Positions 11,090-20,120 are shown, counted from the stretch's first letter. The stretch: 64,000 nucleotides of DNA from Erysipelothrix piscisicarius (GCF_003931795.1 NZ_CP034234.1:1116001-1180000); one strand, 5' to 3'. Numbers and translations: made by a program. The notes: generated by a model from the letters alone, not told the origin.

Positions 11090-11262
11090 ATAAGGATAGT
11101 CTAGCTCCACTTCACTAAGGAAGGAGTGTTATAGGTATTTCCTATAACCCCACAGTAAAAATTTGCGGTTTTTACCGTTCGGCGATGGTTGCCTTTTTGT
11201 ATCTTCAAAGCCTGCAAGCTCCAATACATACTTATCTGCATCGCTACCTCTAATATTGTCTT
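11090..11262 (-). promoter_or_regulatory. Lysine riboswitch (L box)
   Basis: On the minus strand the leader contains the conserved core of the lysine riboswitch in order: TTAGAGGTAGCGATGC, then AAGTATGTATTGGAGC, then AAGGCAACCATCGCCGAA, a hairpin arm GGTAAAAACCGC, and closing strand GGAGCTAGAC. This matches the GAGGTGCG / AGTATG / TCGCCGAAG pattern of known L boxes such as Bacillus lysC. Lysine binding would favour the following terminator, reducing synthesis of the importer. Confidence 0.88.
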
Positions 11263-11273
11263 TTAATAGACTT

Positions 11274-11301
11274 ATCATATCACTCAGTGAAATTAAGTCA
11301 A
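11274..11301 (-). promoter_or_regulatory. Promoter of the lysine-type ABC operon
   Basis: On the minus strand: TTGACT (11301-11296), 16-base spacer, TATGAT (11279-11274). It lies back to back with the truB promoter and just upstream of the lysine riboswitch. Confidence 0.75.
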
Positions 11302-11309
11302 GTTTGCTT

Positions 11310-11337
11310 TTGACTAGTTGTGAAAAACCTATATAAT
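11310..11337 (+). promoter_or_regulatory. Promoter of truB-ribF
   Basis: TTGACT (11310-11315), 16-base spacer, TATAAT (11332-11337), 23 bases before the truB ATG. Divergent from the ABC operon promoter. The presence of its own promoter fits the separation of truB from rbfA by the inserted ABC operon. Confidence 0.8.
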
Positions 11338-11360
11338 TTATAGGTAGAAATGAGGTTCTT

Positions 11361-12194
11361 ATGGACGGTATCTTATGTATTAATAAACCACAAGAAATGA
11401 CATCATTTGATGTGGTAGCGAAAGTACGAAAATTATTAAAAGTTAAAGTAGGCCACAGCGGGACGTTGGATCCAATGGCTACCGGTGTTTTAGTGTTAGC
11501 CGTGAATCAAGCAACTAAAGCACTTCCTTATTTAGGGTTGAACGATAAAACGTATCGCGGTAAGTGTAAATTAGGATTACGAACATCGACTGGAGATGTT
11601 TGGGGAGATGTCGAAGAACATGCGGATATCCCTGAAGTTTCTGAAACAATCGTATTAGCATGTTTTGAAACGTTAACGGGACCTCAAACACAACGTGTTC
11701 CTAAAGTTTCAGCAAAAAAAATAAATGGAAAAAAATCATACGAGTATGTATTTAACGATGAAGAAGTGAAACAACTTTATACAGATATAACAATTTATAA
11801 ATTAGAACTTATTGCCATTGAAGGGGATGAAATTGAGTTTAGAGCTTTTGTGTCCAATGGTACATATATACGTACGCTTTGTGAAGATATCGGTGTTTTA
11901 TTAGGGACTTTGGGAACGATGTCTGCTTTGGAACGTGAACAAGTCGGACCGTATAGACTTGAAGATGCTATAACATTAGAAGCATTAACACCCGAAGTTG
12001 AGTTGATATCGGTTAAAGATACAATTGCACTGCCTAAGATTGTTAATCCTCGCATGGAGGATTATGTTAAAAATGGAAAGAGACTTAAATTAGATATTGT
12101 TGAAGATCAAGTGCTTATCGATACAGGAGCATATTATGCTGTCTATGAGCGTGAACATGATACAACATTTAAATCAGTAAGAGGACTTTGGTAA
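11361..12194 (+). CDS. truB: tRNA pseudouridine(55) synthase TruB
   Basis: Forms pseudouridine 55 in the T-loop of tRNAs. 277 residues. The catalytic aspartate is in GHSGTLDPMATG near residue 40; KPQEMTSFDVV, VPKVSAKKINGKKSYE and SNGTYIRTLCEDIG are family motifs. The C-terminal PUA-like region is short. GAGG precedes the ATG. The stop TAA overlaps the ATG of ribF (TAATG), indicating coupling. Confidence 0.95.
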   Translation: MDGILCINKPQEMTSFDVVAKVRKLLKVKVGHSGTLDPMATGVLVLAVNQATKALPYLGLNDKTYRGKCKLGLRTSTGDVWGDVEEHADIPEVSETIVLACFETLTGPQTQRVPKVSAKKINGKKSYEYVFNDEEVKQLYTDITIYKLELIAIEGDEIEFRAFVSNGTYIRTLCEDIGVLLGTLGTMSALEREQVGPYRLEDAITLEALTPEVELISVKDTIALPKIVNPRMEDYVKNGKRLKLDIVEDQVLIDTGAYYAVYEREHDTTFKSVRGLW

Positions 12195-13132
12195 TGAAGC
12201 AAATTACAATACGAGACTATTTACAACTTCACCGTAATAACCATCAACTTGCAGCGTGTATTGGTTATTTTGATGGATTGCATCGAGGGCATCAAATATT
12301 AATTAATGAAGCAAAAAACATCGCACAACAATTCAATTATGAGACTGCGCTGATTACCTTCGATCCCGATCCATGGACCGTTCTTCATAATAAATCACAT
12401 GTTAAACATTTAACACCGATCAAGGAAAAGGTACGTATTGCGGAATCATTAGGTATTGATTATCTGATTACGATAGAGTTTACAAAAGATTTATCAAAAC
12501 TTTCACCCCTTGAATTTATTGAGAAAATTCTCGTTCCACTCAATGTTAAGACCTTAATTTGTGGTGCAGATTATAAATTTGGTTATCGTGGTGTGGGAAC
12601 CGTTGAAGACTTAAATGAGATGGGTCACTATTGCTTTGATACCCACGTTGTTCTATTGGACCATGTTAATGAGCAAAAAATTGGTACAACAGCCATAACG
12701 CAAGCAATTTTAAATGGTGATGTCGAACAAGCTAATGACTTATTAGGACGTTTGTATGCGATTAGTGGATTTGTAGTAGGCGGTCAACATCGTGGCCGTG
12801 AGATTGGCTTTCCAACGGCGAACATGGATGTTGTCGATGAATATGTAATACCGAAGCAAGGCGTTTATGCTGGGTTTGTAGAAGTTAAAGGGAAAACCTA
12901 TCAATCTGTTATTAATATTGGTCATAATCCAACATTTAATACGACTGAACACCTATCCCTTGAGACTTATATTCTTGATTTTGATGAGGATATTTATGGT
13001 GAAGTGATCAAACAATCTTTTGTGAAGCGACTACGTGATGAATTAAAATTTGAATCAATTGATGCACTTGTGACACAAATGCATTGCGATGTAAAAGAAG
13101 CGAGATTAATTTTAGATGAAATTGACCGCTGA
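12194..13132 (+). CDS. ribF: Bifunctional riboflavin kinase / FAD synthetase
   Basis: Makes FMN and FAD from riboflavin. 312 residues. Nucleotidyltransferase domain ~1-180 with GYFDGLHRGHQ; riboflavin kinase domain ~185-312 with GREIGFPTANM and PKQGVYAGF. The ATG at 12194 is preferred over the TTG two codons upstream because GAGGA lies eight bases before it and it overlaps the truB stop. It ends in TGA and overlaps the next gene by 17 bases. Confidence 0.94.
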   Translation: MKQITIRDYLQLHRNNHQLAACIGYFDGLHRGHQILINEAKNIAQQFNYETALITFDPDPWTVLHNKSHVKHLTPIKEKVRIAESLGIDYLITIEFTKDLSKLSPLEFIEKILVPLNVKTLICGADYKFGYRGVGTVEDLNEMGHYCFDTHVVLLDHVNEQKIGTTAITQAILNGDVEQANDLLGRLYAISGFVVGGQHRGREIGFPTANMDVVDEYVIPKQGVYAGFVEVKGKTYQSVINIGHNPTFNTTEHLSLETYILDFDEDIYGEVIKQSFVKRLRDELKFESIDALVTQMHCDVKEARLILDEIDR

Positions 13133-14411
13133 TTATAAAGAGATGCTCATCGAATCTTTTGGTGAGGCACAGTTTCAAAAAATAGTTGAAGCGTATCAGA
13201 TGGATTCTGTACATGGATTACGATTGAACCCTTTAAAGCCGTGTACCTTACCGTTTAGTGGAACCGAATCCTTAATCAATCACCAAATCCTTATTCCGGA
13301 TGACTATGCGAAGACGGTAACACATCCACTAAGTCATGCCGGTTGTTATTACATTCAAGATCCAACCGCAACGACACCGGTTACAGCGCTTCATGTAGAA
13401 CCTCATGATATTGTTTTAGATTTATGTGCAGCACCAGGAGGAAAAACGACGCAAATTCTCAGTACATTGACGACCGGATTTCTAATCAGTAATGAAATTG
13501 ACTCAAAGCGCAATATCAAACTTCAGCACAATTACGATCGTTGGGGATCAGAGCGGGGTGTTGTGACCCAGATGGATACGGATGATCTTGTGCACATACT
13601 TGCGAATACATTTGATAAGGTTTTGTTGGATGCGCCATGTAGTGGTGAAGGCCTCTATCGCCGTACCCCTGATTTTGCGCTTGAATATAAAAAAAGCGAA
13701 GCGTTACGCTTTAGCGTGCTACAAAAACTTTTACTTGAGAATGCTTTTACCGCATGTATTGATGGTGGTGTTATCGTATATTCGACATGCACCTTGAATT
13801 TTCATGAAAACGAACATGTGATTCTTTCTTTTCTGGAAGAACATCCAGAATGTCACTTAGAGGTTGTTGATCTTCCAGAAAAAAACGATGGTTATCTTGG
13901 TTTGGGAAATAAGGTTTCGCGCTATTTTCCATCAAAAGATGGTGAAGGACATTTTATAGCTCGAATTCGAGTATCTAAATCCAATAAAGAACGTCATCAA
14001 TTAAAGTTTGGGAAACATAAGCCCACACCCTTTGACTGCTTTGATCGAACCCTTGTCGGTAACATTAAAGAACGTGCTGGCAAGCTCTATGGGCTGAGAC
14101 ATCGAGGTTTTCTTGAAGAACCACTTCATATAACCCGAGATGGTGTTTTTATGGGGGAAATCAAGAAAAATCGAATTGAATACAGCCATACACTTGCGCA
14201 ATCGTTAAATTTTACCGATGCATTTGAACATCTTGAATTGGACCTAAAATCTGCATACCGCTACTTATACGGGCACCCTGTAAGGACACCGATTCAAGGC
14301 ATGCATTGTGTTACCTATAAAGGACATGTTCTGGGTTTTGTTAAAGGTGATGGTAAGAAAGGGAACAATCGTTATCCCAAGGGATTACGAAATAACTTTG
14401 AGTCTTATTAA
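13116..14411 (+). CDS. RsmF/YebU-like rRNA (cytosine-5) methyltransferase
   Basis: SAM-dependent RNA m5C methyltransferase of the NOL1/NOP2/Sun family, 431 residues. SAM-binding LDLCAAPGGKTTQI near residue 105, catalytic motifs LLDAPCSGEG and YSTCTLNFHENE, then a C-terminal region resembling the RsmF extension and PUA part (GLRHRGFLEEP, GNNRYPKGLRN). It overlaps the end of ribF, so it is probably in the truB-ribF transcript. The exact target cytosine cannot be deduced. Confidence 0.88.
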   Translation: MKLTADYKEMLIESFGEAQFQKIVEAYQMDSVHGLRLNPLKPCTLPFSGTESLINHQILIPDDYAKTVTHPLSHAGCYYIQDPTATTPVTALHVEPHDIVLDLCAAPGGKTTQILSTLTTGFLISNEIDSKRNIKLQHNYDRWGSERGVVTQMDTDDLVHILANTFDKVLLDAPCSGEGLYRRTPDFALEYKKSEALRFSVLQKLLLENAFTACIDGGVIVYSTCTLNFHENEHVILSFLEEHPECHLEVVDLPEKNDGYLGLGNKVSRYFPSKDGEGHFIARIRVSKSNKERHQLKFGKHKPTPFDCFDRTLVGNIKERAGKLYGLRHRGFLEEPLHITRDGVFMGEIKKNRIEYSHTLAQSLNFTDAFEHLELDLKSAYRYLYGHPVRTPIQGMHCVTYKGHVLGFVKGDGKKGNNRYPKGLRNNFESY

Positions 14412-14426
14412 GAGGAGGTGGGGAAC

Positions 14427-14945
14427 ATGGTGGTAAGTAAACGAACAGCTATTACTAATATTAAAAAAGAAACGGCTTCATTTCTTGAAGAAAATATGAG
14501 ACATTTTATCATTGATAATGCAGCCATGGAATTTTATGCAATGGCGATCGATGTAAATCCGCAAAACGGTATGTTAAGCATTTCGTTAAATACTGATTTT
14601 GATTTTAATAAAAAATTGCATCAATATCGCATTCAAAGTAATAACAACCGTTATAATGAACGTGAAGCCATTGAAACACTAAAATTCACAACCAATGAAT
14701 GGCATTATCAAGCATTCGCATCATCTTGTCCCATTAGCCAAGAGCTCTATGATCACTATTTCAGACAAAATTTTGAAGCTTATCTTGAAATTATTACATC
14801 ATGTTTAGTTGAATTTAAAACGACTGCAGTCTATGACGCAATTTCGAAATGTGATTGTTTTACAATTCTATGCAAAGCGGAAGAAGAACCTTATGCTATA
14901 TCACTGGGACGCACCCAGCGCATAGAGGAGAAAATGTCGATTTAA
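14427..14945 (+). CDS. Conserved hypothetical protein, cytoplasmic
   Basis: 172 residues from the ATG at 14427, which has AGGAGGT eight bases upstream; a GTG three codons earlier lies inside that ribosome site. No signal peptide, membrane helix or known catalytic motif is visible. The overall character (acidic, aromatic-rich, TTNEWHYQAFASSC) loosely recalls small DUF4303-type proteins, but I do not claim membership. It follows the methyltransferase gene after 15 bases and is likely co-transcribed with it. Confidence 0.7.
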   Translation: MVVSKRTAITNIKKETASFLEENMRHFIIDNAAMEFYAMAIDVNPQNGMLSISLNTDFDFNKKLHQYRIQSNNNRYNEREAIETLKFTTNEWHYQAFASSCPISQELYDHYFRQNFEAYLEIITSCLVEFKTTAVYDAISKCDCFTILCKAEEEPYAISLGRTQRIEEKMSI

Positions 14946-14988
14946 CACGGGTTCAGTGATAATTCGTAAACCTTTTGAGTTCTTTCTT

Positions 14989-15015
14989 TTGTTTAGATTT
15001 TTTTTCTGTTATAAT
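14989..15015 (+). promoter_or_regulatory. Probable promoter of the Asp23-like gene
   Basis: TATAAT at 15010-15015 lies 20 bases before the start codon, in a T-rich stretch. The -35 candidate TTGTTT (14989-14994) has a short 15-base spacer, so only the -10 is convincing. Confidence 0.5.
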
Positions 15016-15035
15016 TAGTTTAGTAGGTGATAAAT

Positions 15036-15365
15036 ATGTCAAATGAATATGTCTTAATTCAAAATGAGAAGACTGGTTTTGGTCAAATTGCAATTTCGAA
15101 CAATGTTATTAATCATATTGTTCAGATTACAGTGAATGAAAATGATGCTATCTTTTTTGAAGATGGATCAGGAAAAAAATCATTGATCGTTTCAAACGAA
15201 AATGGTCACGTTAATGTAGACCTTAAAGTACGCGTTAAATATGGTAAAGATGTTGAACGTGTATGTCGTGCATTACAAAATGATTTGCAACGCAACATTG
15301 AATTGATGGTTGATTTCAGTAATACATCAATCAATATTAATGTTGTCGGATTTAAGTTTAATTAG
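15036..15365 (+). CDS. Asp23/Gls24 family protein (YqhY-like)
   Basis: 109-residue soluble protein. It shows the Asp23/Gls24 pattern: FGQIAISNNVINHIVQITV, a NENGHVNVDLKVRVKYG beta segment, then a helix and SINVVGF near the C-terminus. The ATG at 15036 with AGGTG upstream is preferred to the GTG three codons earlier. It stands directly before nusB, as yqhY does in Bacillus, where yqhY has been linked to lipid/acetyl-CoA carboxylase homeostasis; that role is not shown here. Confidence 0.82.
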   Translation: MSNEYVLIQNEKTGFGQIAISNNVINHIVQITVNENDAIFFEDGSGKKSLIVSNENGHVNVDLKVRVKYGKDVERVCRALQNDLQRNIELMVDFSNTSININVVGFKFN

Positions 15366-15386
15366 AAGCAGGATTCTGCTTCTTTT
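15364..15386 (+). terminator. Attenuator/terminator between the Asp23-like gene and nusB
   Basis: AGAAGCAG (15364-15371) and CTGCTTCT (15376-15383) form an 8-bp stem with loop GATT followed by TTT. It overlaps the Asp23-like stop codon. The short U-run suggests partial termination. Confidence 0.65.
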
Positions 15387-15403
15387 ACTGTGGAGGTTTT
15401 TTT

Positions 15404-15808
15404 ATGGTAATGTCGCGATATAACGAACGACAAAATGCAATGTCAGCAATCTATATTCATCTCTTAAGAGAGCAAACTATGCAAGAAGTTCTTGAGGATA
15501 ATCGTTTTGTTTCAGAAGTAGGGACGTTTATTCAAGATTTTAATTTGCAAGACGAGATGCTTCAAGTTGTGATGAATGTCGAAGCACGTAAAGATATTTA
15601 TTCGCGAGCAATCGATCATTATTTAACGAAATGGCGTTTTGACCGTCTCGGTTTTATTGAACAAGCAATTCTTTTAATGGCTTGTGCTGAATTGGAACTC
15701 GGTTATCAAGATAAAGTTGTTATTGTTAATGAAGCGGTTAATCTCGCTAAAGATTTTTCAGATGAAGAGTCTTATAAATTAATTAATGGAGTCATTGATG
15801 CACTATGA
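15404..15808 (+). CDS. nusB: Transcription antitermination factor NusB
   Basis: All-helical rRNA antitermination factor, 134 residues, working with NusA and S10. Motifs: RYNERQNAMSAIYIHL, then FDRLGFIEQAILLMACAEL and VIVNEAVNLAKDF. ATG with GGAGG seven bases upstream. The stop overlaps xseA's ATG by 4 bases (TATGA). Confidence 0.93.
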   Translation: MVMSRYNERQNAMSAIYIHLLREQTMQEVLEDNRFVSEVGTFIQDFNLQDEMLQVVMNVEARKDIYSRAIDHYLTKWRFDRLGFIEQAILLMACAELELGYQDKVVIVNEAVNLAKDFSDEESYKLINGVIDAL

Positions 15809-17295
15809 TAACTCAGGATGTAATTACGGTTACAGAATTTGTTCATGAATTAAAAGGTGTTATTGATCAACATCCTTCTTTTAAGAATGTCGCATTAGTC
15901 GGTGAGCTTTCTAATTTTAAAGCACATCATAGTGGGCATTTTTATTTTTCCCTAAAGGATGATAAAAGTAGAGTTACGTGCGCTATGTTCCGTCGCAGTG
16001 CAAGTAAAGTTTTATTTAAGCCAAAAGACGGTGATAAGGTTGTTATTTTTGGTCGCTGTGAAGTGTACACGGATACCGGTACGGTGCAAATTTATGCAGA
16101 TCGTATGAATTTAGATGGTTTGGGTGATTTGTATATCCAGTTTGAGAAATTAAAAAAAGATTTTGAAAATCGAGGTTATTTTGATCCCAAGCATCGAAAG
16201 CCAATTCCTAAGTATCCTCAACGTATCGGCGTTATTGTAGGGGAGAAAAGCGCCGCTTATGCCGATATATCCCGTACACTTCAAGAGCGTTGGCCACTGG
16301 CACAACAAATTGATCTCTTGGCTTATGTACAAGGGGAGCATGCCTCTAACAGTTTGGTTCAACAAATCAAAACAGCACATCTTCAAAATATCGATACCAT
16401 CATTTTAGGTCGGGGTGGGGGATCGATTGAAGACCTATGGGCATTTAATACACCCGAAGTTGTTGAAGCAATCTTCTCTAGTGAAATTCCAATTATTTCA
16501 GGTATTGGTCATGAAAGTGATGTTACATTATCAGATTTTGTTGCAGATTATCGTGCTGCGACACCCACTGCTGCAGCCGTTGCTGCAACACCGAATTGTG
16601 TCGAGATGAACACCATGATTCGTGATTATAAAAACCAGTATTATCTTGCAGTTCGAAATAAGTATCTTAGACGGATGGGTGACTTTACATACTTGATTCA
16701 AAGCAGTGCATTAAAAGATCCAATTCTTTTAGTCGAACGCAAACAACAAAAGTTAGATACGTTGACTGTCCGAATTACACATCAACAGACTTTATTTGAT
16801 GAATCAAAGCGGATGCTTACACTGTTTACGAATCGAATGGAAAATTCGTTGCAGATAAAACAAAATAATTCACACCATGCGATTAACCAGTTTATGAGTT
16901 TAAGTACCACTACAATTCAACAGAAATTGAATCAATCATTACAAAAGTTCAATATGATGGAAAATCGATATGTCTTCTATTCGCAATATATTGAACGTAA
17001 CATTAAACAAAATCAGCTCATGATTCAACAATATAATGGTCGCTTTCAGTCACTTGTGGAGCGGGACTTAAACTTGAAAAAAGAGCGTTTAAACGAGATA
17101 CTTAAGTCACTTAAGTATCGTTCACCCTTGGAGGTAATTCAACGAAATCTTAACCAAGGGTATGTGATTCCACGTAAGAACGATACGCATGTTTTAAGTG
17201 TTGATGCACTGAATCTTAACGATCACATTCAGTTAGAATTTAAAGATGGATTTGTGGTGACACAGGTCATCAGTAAGGAGTCTAAAGATGAATAA
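15805..17295 (+). CDS. xseA: Exodeoxyribonuclease VII large subunit
   Basis: Catalytic subunit of the single-strand-specific exonuclease VII. 496 residues: N-terminal OB-fold (VGELSNFKAHHSGHFYFSLK), central catalytic domain (RIGVIVGEKSAAYADI, ILGRGGGSIEDLWAFN, GIGHESDVTLSDFVADYRAATPTAAA region), then a long coiled-coil (about 280-440) and a short C-terminal segment. It overlaps nusB and, by 8 bases, xseB. Confidence 0.94.
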   Translation: MITQDVITVTEFVHELKGVIDQHPSFKNVALVGELSNFKAHHSGHFYFSLKDDKSRVTCAMFRRSASKVLFKPKDGDKVVIFGRCEVYTDTGTVQIYADRMNLDGLGDLYIQFEKLKKDFENRGYFDPKHRKPIPKYPQRIGVIVGEKSAAYADISRTLQERWPLAQQIDLLAYVQGEHASNSLVQQIKTAHLQNIDTIILGRGGGSIEDLWAFNTPEVVEAIFSSEIPIISGIGHESDVTLSDFVADYRAATPTAAAVAATPNCVEMNTMIRDYKNQYYLAVRNKYLRRMGDFTYLIQSSALKDPILLVERKQQKLDTLTVRITHQQTLFDESKRMLTLFTNRMENSLQIKQNNSHHAINQFMSLSTTTIQQKLNQSLQKFNMMENRYVFYSQYIERNIKQNQLMIQQYNGRFQSLVERDLNLKKERLNEILKSLKYRSPLEVIQRNLNQGYVIPRKNDTHVLSVDALNLNDHIQLEFKDGFVVTQVISKESKDE

Positions 17296-17497
17296 AGATT
17301 TTAATTTTGAAATTGCAATGGCGCGTCTTGCGGAAATTGCAAATGAGTTGGAAAAAGACAGTCTTCCCTTGGATCAAGCAATTGTTCTTTTTGAAGAAGG
17401 TTTGAATTTATCCAAGCAATGTCAAGAACGTTTAAGCGGATATGAAAATCAAGTTAAAGCTTTAGTTCAAAAACATCAAGGGGAACAAAATGATTAA
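17288..17497 (+). CDS. xseB: Exodeoxyribonuclease VII small subunit
   Basis: 69-residue helical hairpin partner of XseA. It contains the family pattern FEIAMARLAEIANELEKDSLPLDQA and LFEEGLNLSKQCQERL. It overlaps xseA upstream and ispA downstream, so stoichiometry is likely set by translational coupling. Confidence 0.92.
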   Translation: MNKDFNFEIAMARLAEIANELEKDSLPLDQAIVLFEEGLNLSKQCQERLSGYENQVKALVQKHQGEQND

Positions 17498-18329
17498 AGA
17501 CATCGATAAACAATTATTTACAATTTTAGCGTATTACCCCGAGACCTCTGTTGTTAAAGAAGCCATGTCGTACTCACTAATGAGTGGAGGAAAGCGTTTA
17601 AGACCTCAACTCTTATTGGCGATGCTTCAAGATTTTGGTTGTGATTACCAAATTGGTCTATATCCTGCATGTGCACTTGAAATGGTTCATACCTATTCTT
17701 TAGTACACGATGATCTTCCTGCGATGGATGATGATGATATGCGACGTTTTAAACCAACCAATCACAAAGTGTTTGGTGAAGGTGTTGCAATTCTTGCAGG
17801 AGATGCACTTTTGACAGGGGCTTTTACAGCTTTGTCACAGGCGTCTTTAGATGCAGATGTTCTCGGAAAGTGTTTTGAAATTCTAGCGCGTAATGCTGGA
17901 AGTAATGGGATGATTTTAGGTCAAGAATTGGATATCGATGATCAAATCCAGCATATTGATGATCTCGTTGCGTGCTACAATCTTAAAACCGGTTGCTTAT
18001 TTGCAGCGGCATTTGAAATGGCAGCCGTAATTGCAGGGCAGGATGCGTACCAAAAATTAGCTCATGAGTTGGGCTTATCCTTGGGCGTTGCTTTTCAATT
18101 CCAAGATGATCTTCTTGAAGTTACAAAATCTTCAGAGGAAATCGGGAAGAGCAATCAAAGCGATGCAGAACGCGATAAAACAACTGTTGTGAGTTTATTG
18201 GGTCTTGAACAAGCTCGCACCTTAACGGAATCGTATTTTTCAAGTATTAAAGATTTATTAAGAAAAATGAATATTGAAAATGGAAATCTGAAACAGATTA
18301 TTGATGAAATGATGAGTCGCGAATTATAG
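17490..18329 (+). CDS. ispA: Polyprenyl synthetase (farnesyl/geranylgeranyl diphosphate synthase)
   Basis: Chain elongation of isoprenyl diphosphates, cytosolic. 279 residues with MSGGKRLRPQ, first Asp-rich motif DDLPAMDDDD, KTGCLF, and second Asp-rich motif FQDDLLE. All expected metal-binding aspartates are present, in contrast to the degenerate Dxs-like neighbour. Overlaps xseB by 8 bases. Product chain length cannot be fixed from sequence alone. Confidence 0.92.
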   Translation: MIKDIDKQLFTILAYYPETSVVKEAMSYSLMSGGKRLRPQLLLAMLQDFGCDYQIGLYPACALEMVHTYSLVHDDLPAMDDDDMRRFKPTNHKVFGEGVAILAGDALLTGAFTALSQASLDADVLGKCFEILARNAGSNGMILGQELDIDDQIQHIDDLVACYNLKTGCLFAAAFEMAAVIAGQDAYQKLAHELGLSLGVAFQFQDDLLEVTKSSEEIGKSNQSDAERDKTTVVSLLGLEQARTLTESYFSSIKDLLRKMNIENGNLKQIIDEMMSREL

Positions 18330-18341
18330 GAGGCACGTCTC

Positions 18342-20120
18342 TTGTTTGAACAATTTAGCAAATCGTATGATATTAAATCTTTAACCGTTGATGAATTAGA
18401 AAAACTCAGTGATGAAATCGCTGTTTTTCTTGCGTCTAAAACGCGATATGAAGTGGATACTGTTATTGAAAATATCAATGTTCTTGAAACCACTCTTGCG
18501 CTCCATCATGTATTTGATCTGACTTGTGATAACGTAATTTTTGATGGTGGCAAGCAGGTAATGGTACATAAAATACTTACAGGCAGATCACAGGAGTTGA
18601 TGCTTCGAAATTCAGGTTCGATGTACCTTGATGATCAAAATACGATGGATCGTTATAGTGGTGGAAAGCCAGGTGAAGGGTTGGGAGTTGCCTTGGCTTA
18701 TGCTATTGAAAATCCGGATGTTCATAATGTAATTGTTCTGAATGACTACGCATTGAATTACGGTATTACGTACGAATCATTGGTTCAAATTAGTCGTTTT
18801 AAGCCAAATTTAACCATCATTTTAATTGATGAACAGCAGTCGCTTTTAAGACATTATACCTCGATGGATGCGTTAATTAAGTCAATTCGTATTAGCAAAA
18901 CGTATACGGGTCTAAAAAAAGATGTTAAATCGATTTTAGATTCAAATCCAATCAGTAGACCCATACTTGCCACACTGACAAAGATAAGGGATGCAGTCAA
19001 AGAAACTGTCTTAGAACCAACTATTTTTAAGCAATTTGGGGTGGATTATCAAGGGCCAATCGATGGTCAAAATCTCAAGGAGTTAATCCGAGTATTTGAA
19101 TTGTCAAAAAAATATAAAGGTCCGCATGTTATCCATGTGCAGACGCGTTTAAAAAATAAAAAACAACGGAAACTTGAATTTCCAACTTTTAAAACTGATC
19201 ATGACCGTGCGGAAAATTATCATACTTATCTAGAAGCGATTGATTATCAATTAACAGATATTGCGCAAGATGACCCCGATTTATATGTGCTTTCGGATGC
19301 CTATAAACTTAAGGATTATTTGCCAACATTTGCGCTTACACGACCAGATCACTTTATGACGACGTCCGGATCAACACAAGCCTTAATCTCGATAGCACAT
19401 GGACTTGTTCGTGAAGGAAAACATGTCCTTATATCAATTCATGCCTCCCAGCTTGAAGGTATTGTGATGCAACTACGTAATCAATTTTCAATCAAACAAT
19501 GTCCCATTACAATTATTGTAAATGATTCTGGACTTAATCCAGAAGGCGATACGTATCGTCAAGGAATTTTTGATATAGGAATCTTTGCGAATCTTACACA
19601 TTTTAAAGTGTATATGGGAAAATCAATTGTAGATACGATTTCAATTTTAGAACGGGTAATCCAAGAACCTCAAATTAGTGTGATCAGAATTCCGTCAGGT
19701 CTTGAGTATGTTGCCCCGAATAGCGAATTAAAACCAGTAAAGGGATGGCATCTTGAACATGATTTTTCATTTGATAGCTCTGGGGTAATTCTTTCTTTTG
19801 GACCCTCTATTAATGCACTTAAACAACGAATTCAATCCAACGACTTGGATATAGGATTAATTAATTGTACTGAAATTATGTATGTGGATCCTACTCTATT
19901 AGAAGAAATAATTAGATGCAACCTTAAAATTGTAGTCTACGATGTTGAAAGTACGAAAAGCGTTCTTTATCAGAATGTTCTTCAAAGCCTTTATCAGCGT
20001 GGTGCAAATAATGAGTGCATCGATTTACATGTTTCATGTATTCATTTAAATAAAACTTCAAAAGATGCGAAATCATCTCAAAAAATACATATTAATAATG
20101 TTTTTGATTATTTTCAGTAG
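18342..20120 (+). CDS. Dxs-like protein lacking the thiamine-diphosphate motifs
   Basis: 592 residues, TTG start with GGAGG upstream, at the place where dxs sits in Bacillus (xseB-ispA-dxs-...-recN). The fold is recognisable: LETTLALHHVFD, GGKQVMVHKILTGR near residues 70-85, and a transketolase-like middle and C-terminal domain. Key catalytic motifs are not. The GDGA of the ThDP motif reads NDYA (LNDYALNYG, ~residue 130); the downstream Mg-ligand Asn (ILNDN in typical Dxs) is replaced (LIDEQQ); and the region of the catalytic Glu (GIAEQH) reads SGSTQA. The frame is intact, so this is evolved loss, not an indel. Probably not an active DXP synthase; its present role is unknown. Confidence 0.85.
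   Translation: MFEQFSKSYDIKSLTVDELEKLSDEIAVFLASKTRYEVDTVIENINVLETTLALHHVFDLTCDNVIFDGGKQVMVHKILTGRSQELMLRNSGSMYLDDQNTMDRYSGGKPGEGLGVALAYAIENPDVHNVIVLNDYALNYGITYESLVQISRFKPNLTIILIDEQQSLLRHYTSMDALIKSIRISKTYTGLKKDVKSILDSNPISRPILATLTKIRDAVKETVLEPTIFKQFGVDYQGPIDGQNLKELIRVFELSKKYKGPHVIHVQTRLKNKKQRKLEFPTFKTDHDRAENYHTYLEAIDYQLTDIAQDDPDLYVLSDAYKLKDYLPTFALTRPDHFMTTSGSTQALISIAHGLVREGKHVLISIHASQLEGIVMQLRNQFSIKQCPITIIVNDSGLNPEGDTYRQGIFDIGIFANLTHFKVYMGKSIVDTISILERVIQEPQISVIRIPSGLEYVAPNSELKPVKGWHLEHDFSFDSSGVILSFGPSINALKQRIQSNDLDIGLINCTEIMYVDPTLLEEIIRCNLKIVVYDVESTKSVLYQNVLQSLYQRGANNECIDLHVSCIHLNKTSKDAKSSQKIHINNVFDYFQ

Noticed and set aside
11090-11262. T-box leader ahead of the amino-acid importer
   Set aside because: No T-box consensus (TGGNACCGCG) is visible; the GAGGTAGCG / AAGTATG / TCGCCGAA core matches the lysine riboswitch.
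18342-20120. Dxs-like gene broken by an indel
   Set aside because: The frame is continuous and homology persists across the protein; the missing motifs are substitutions in place.
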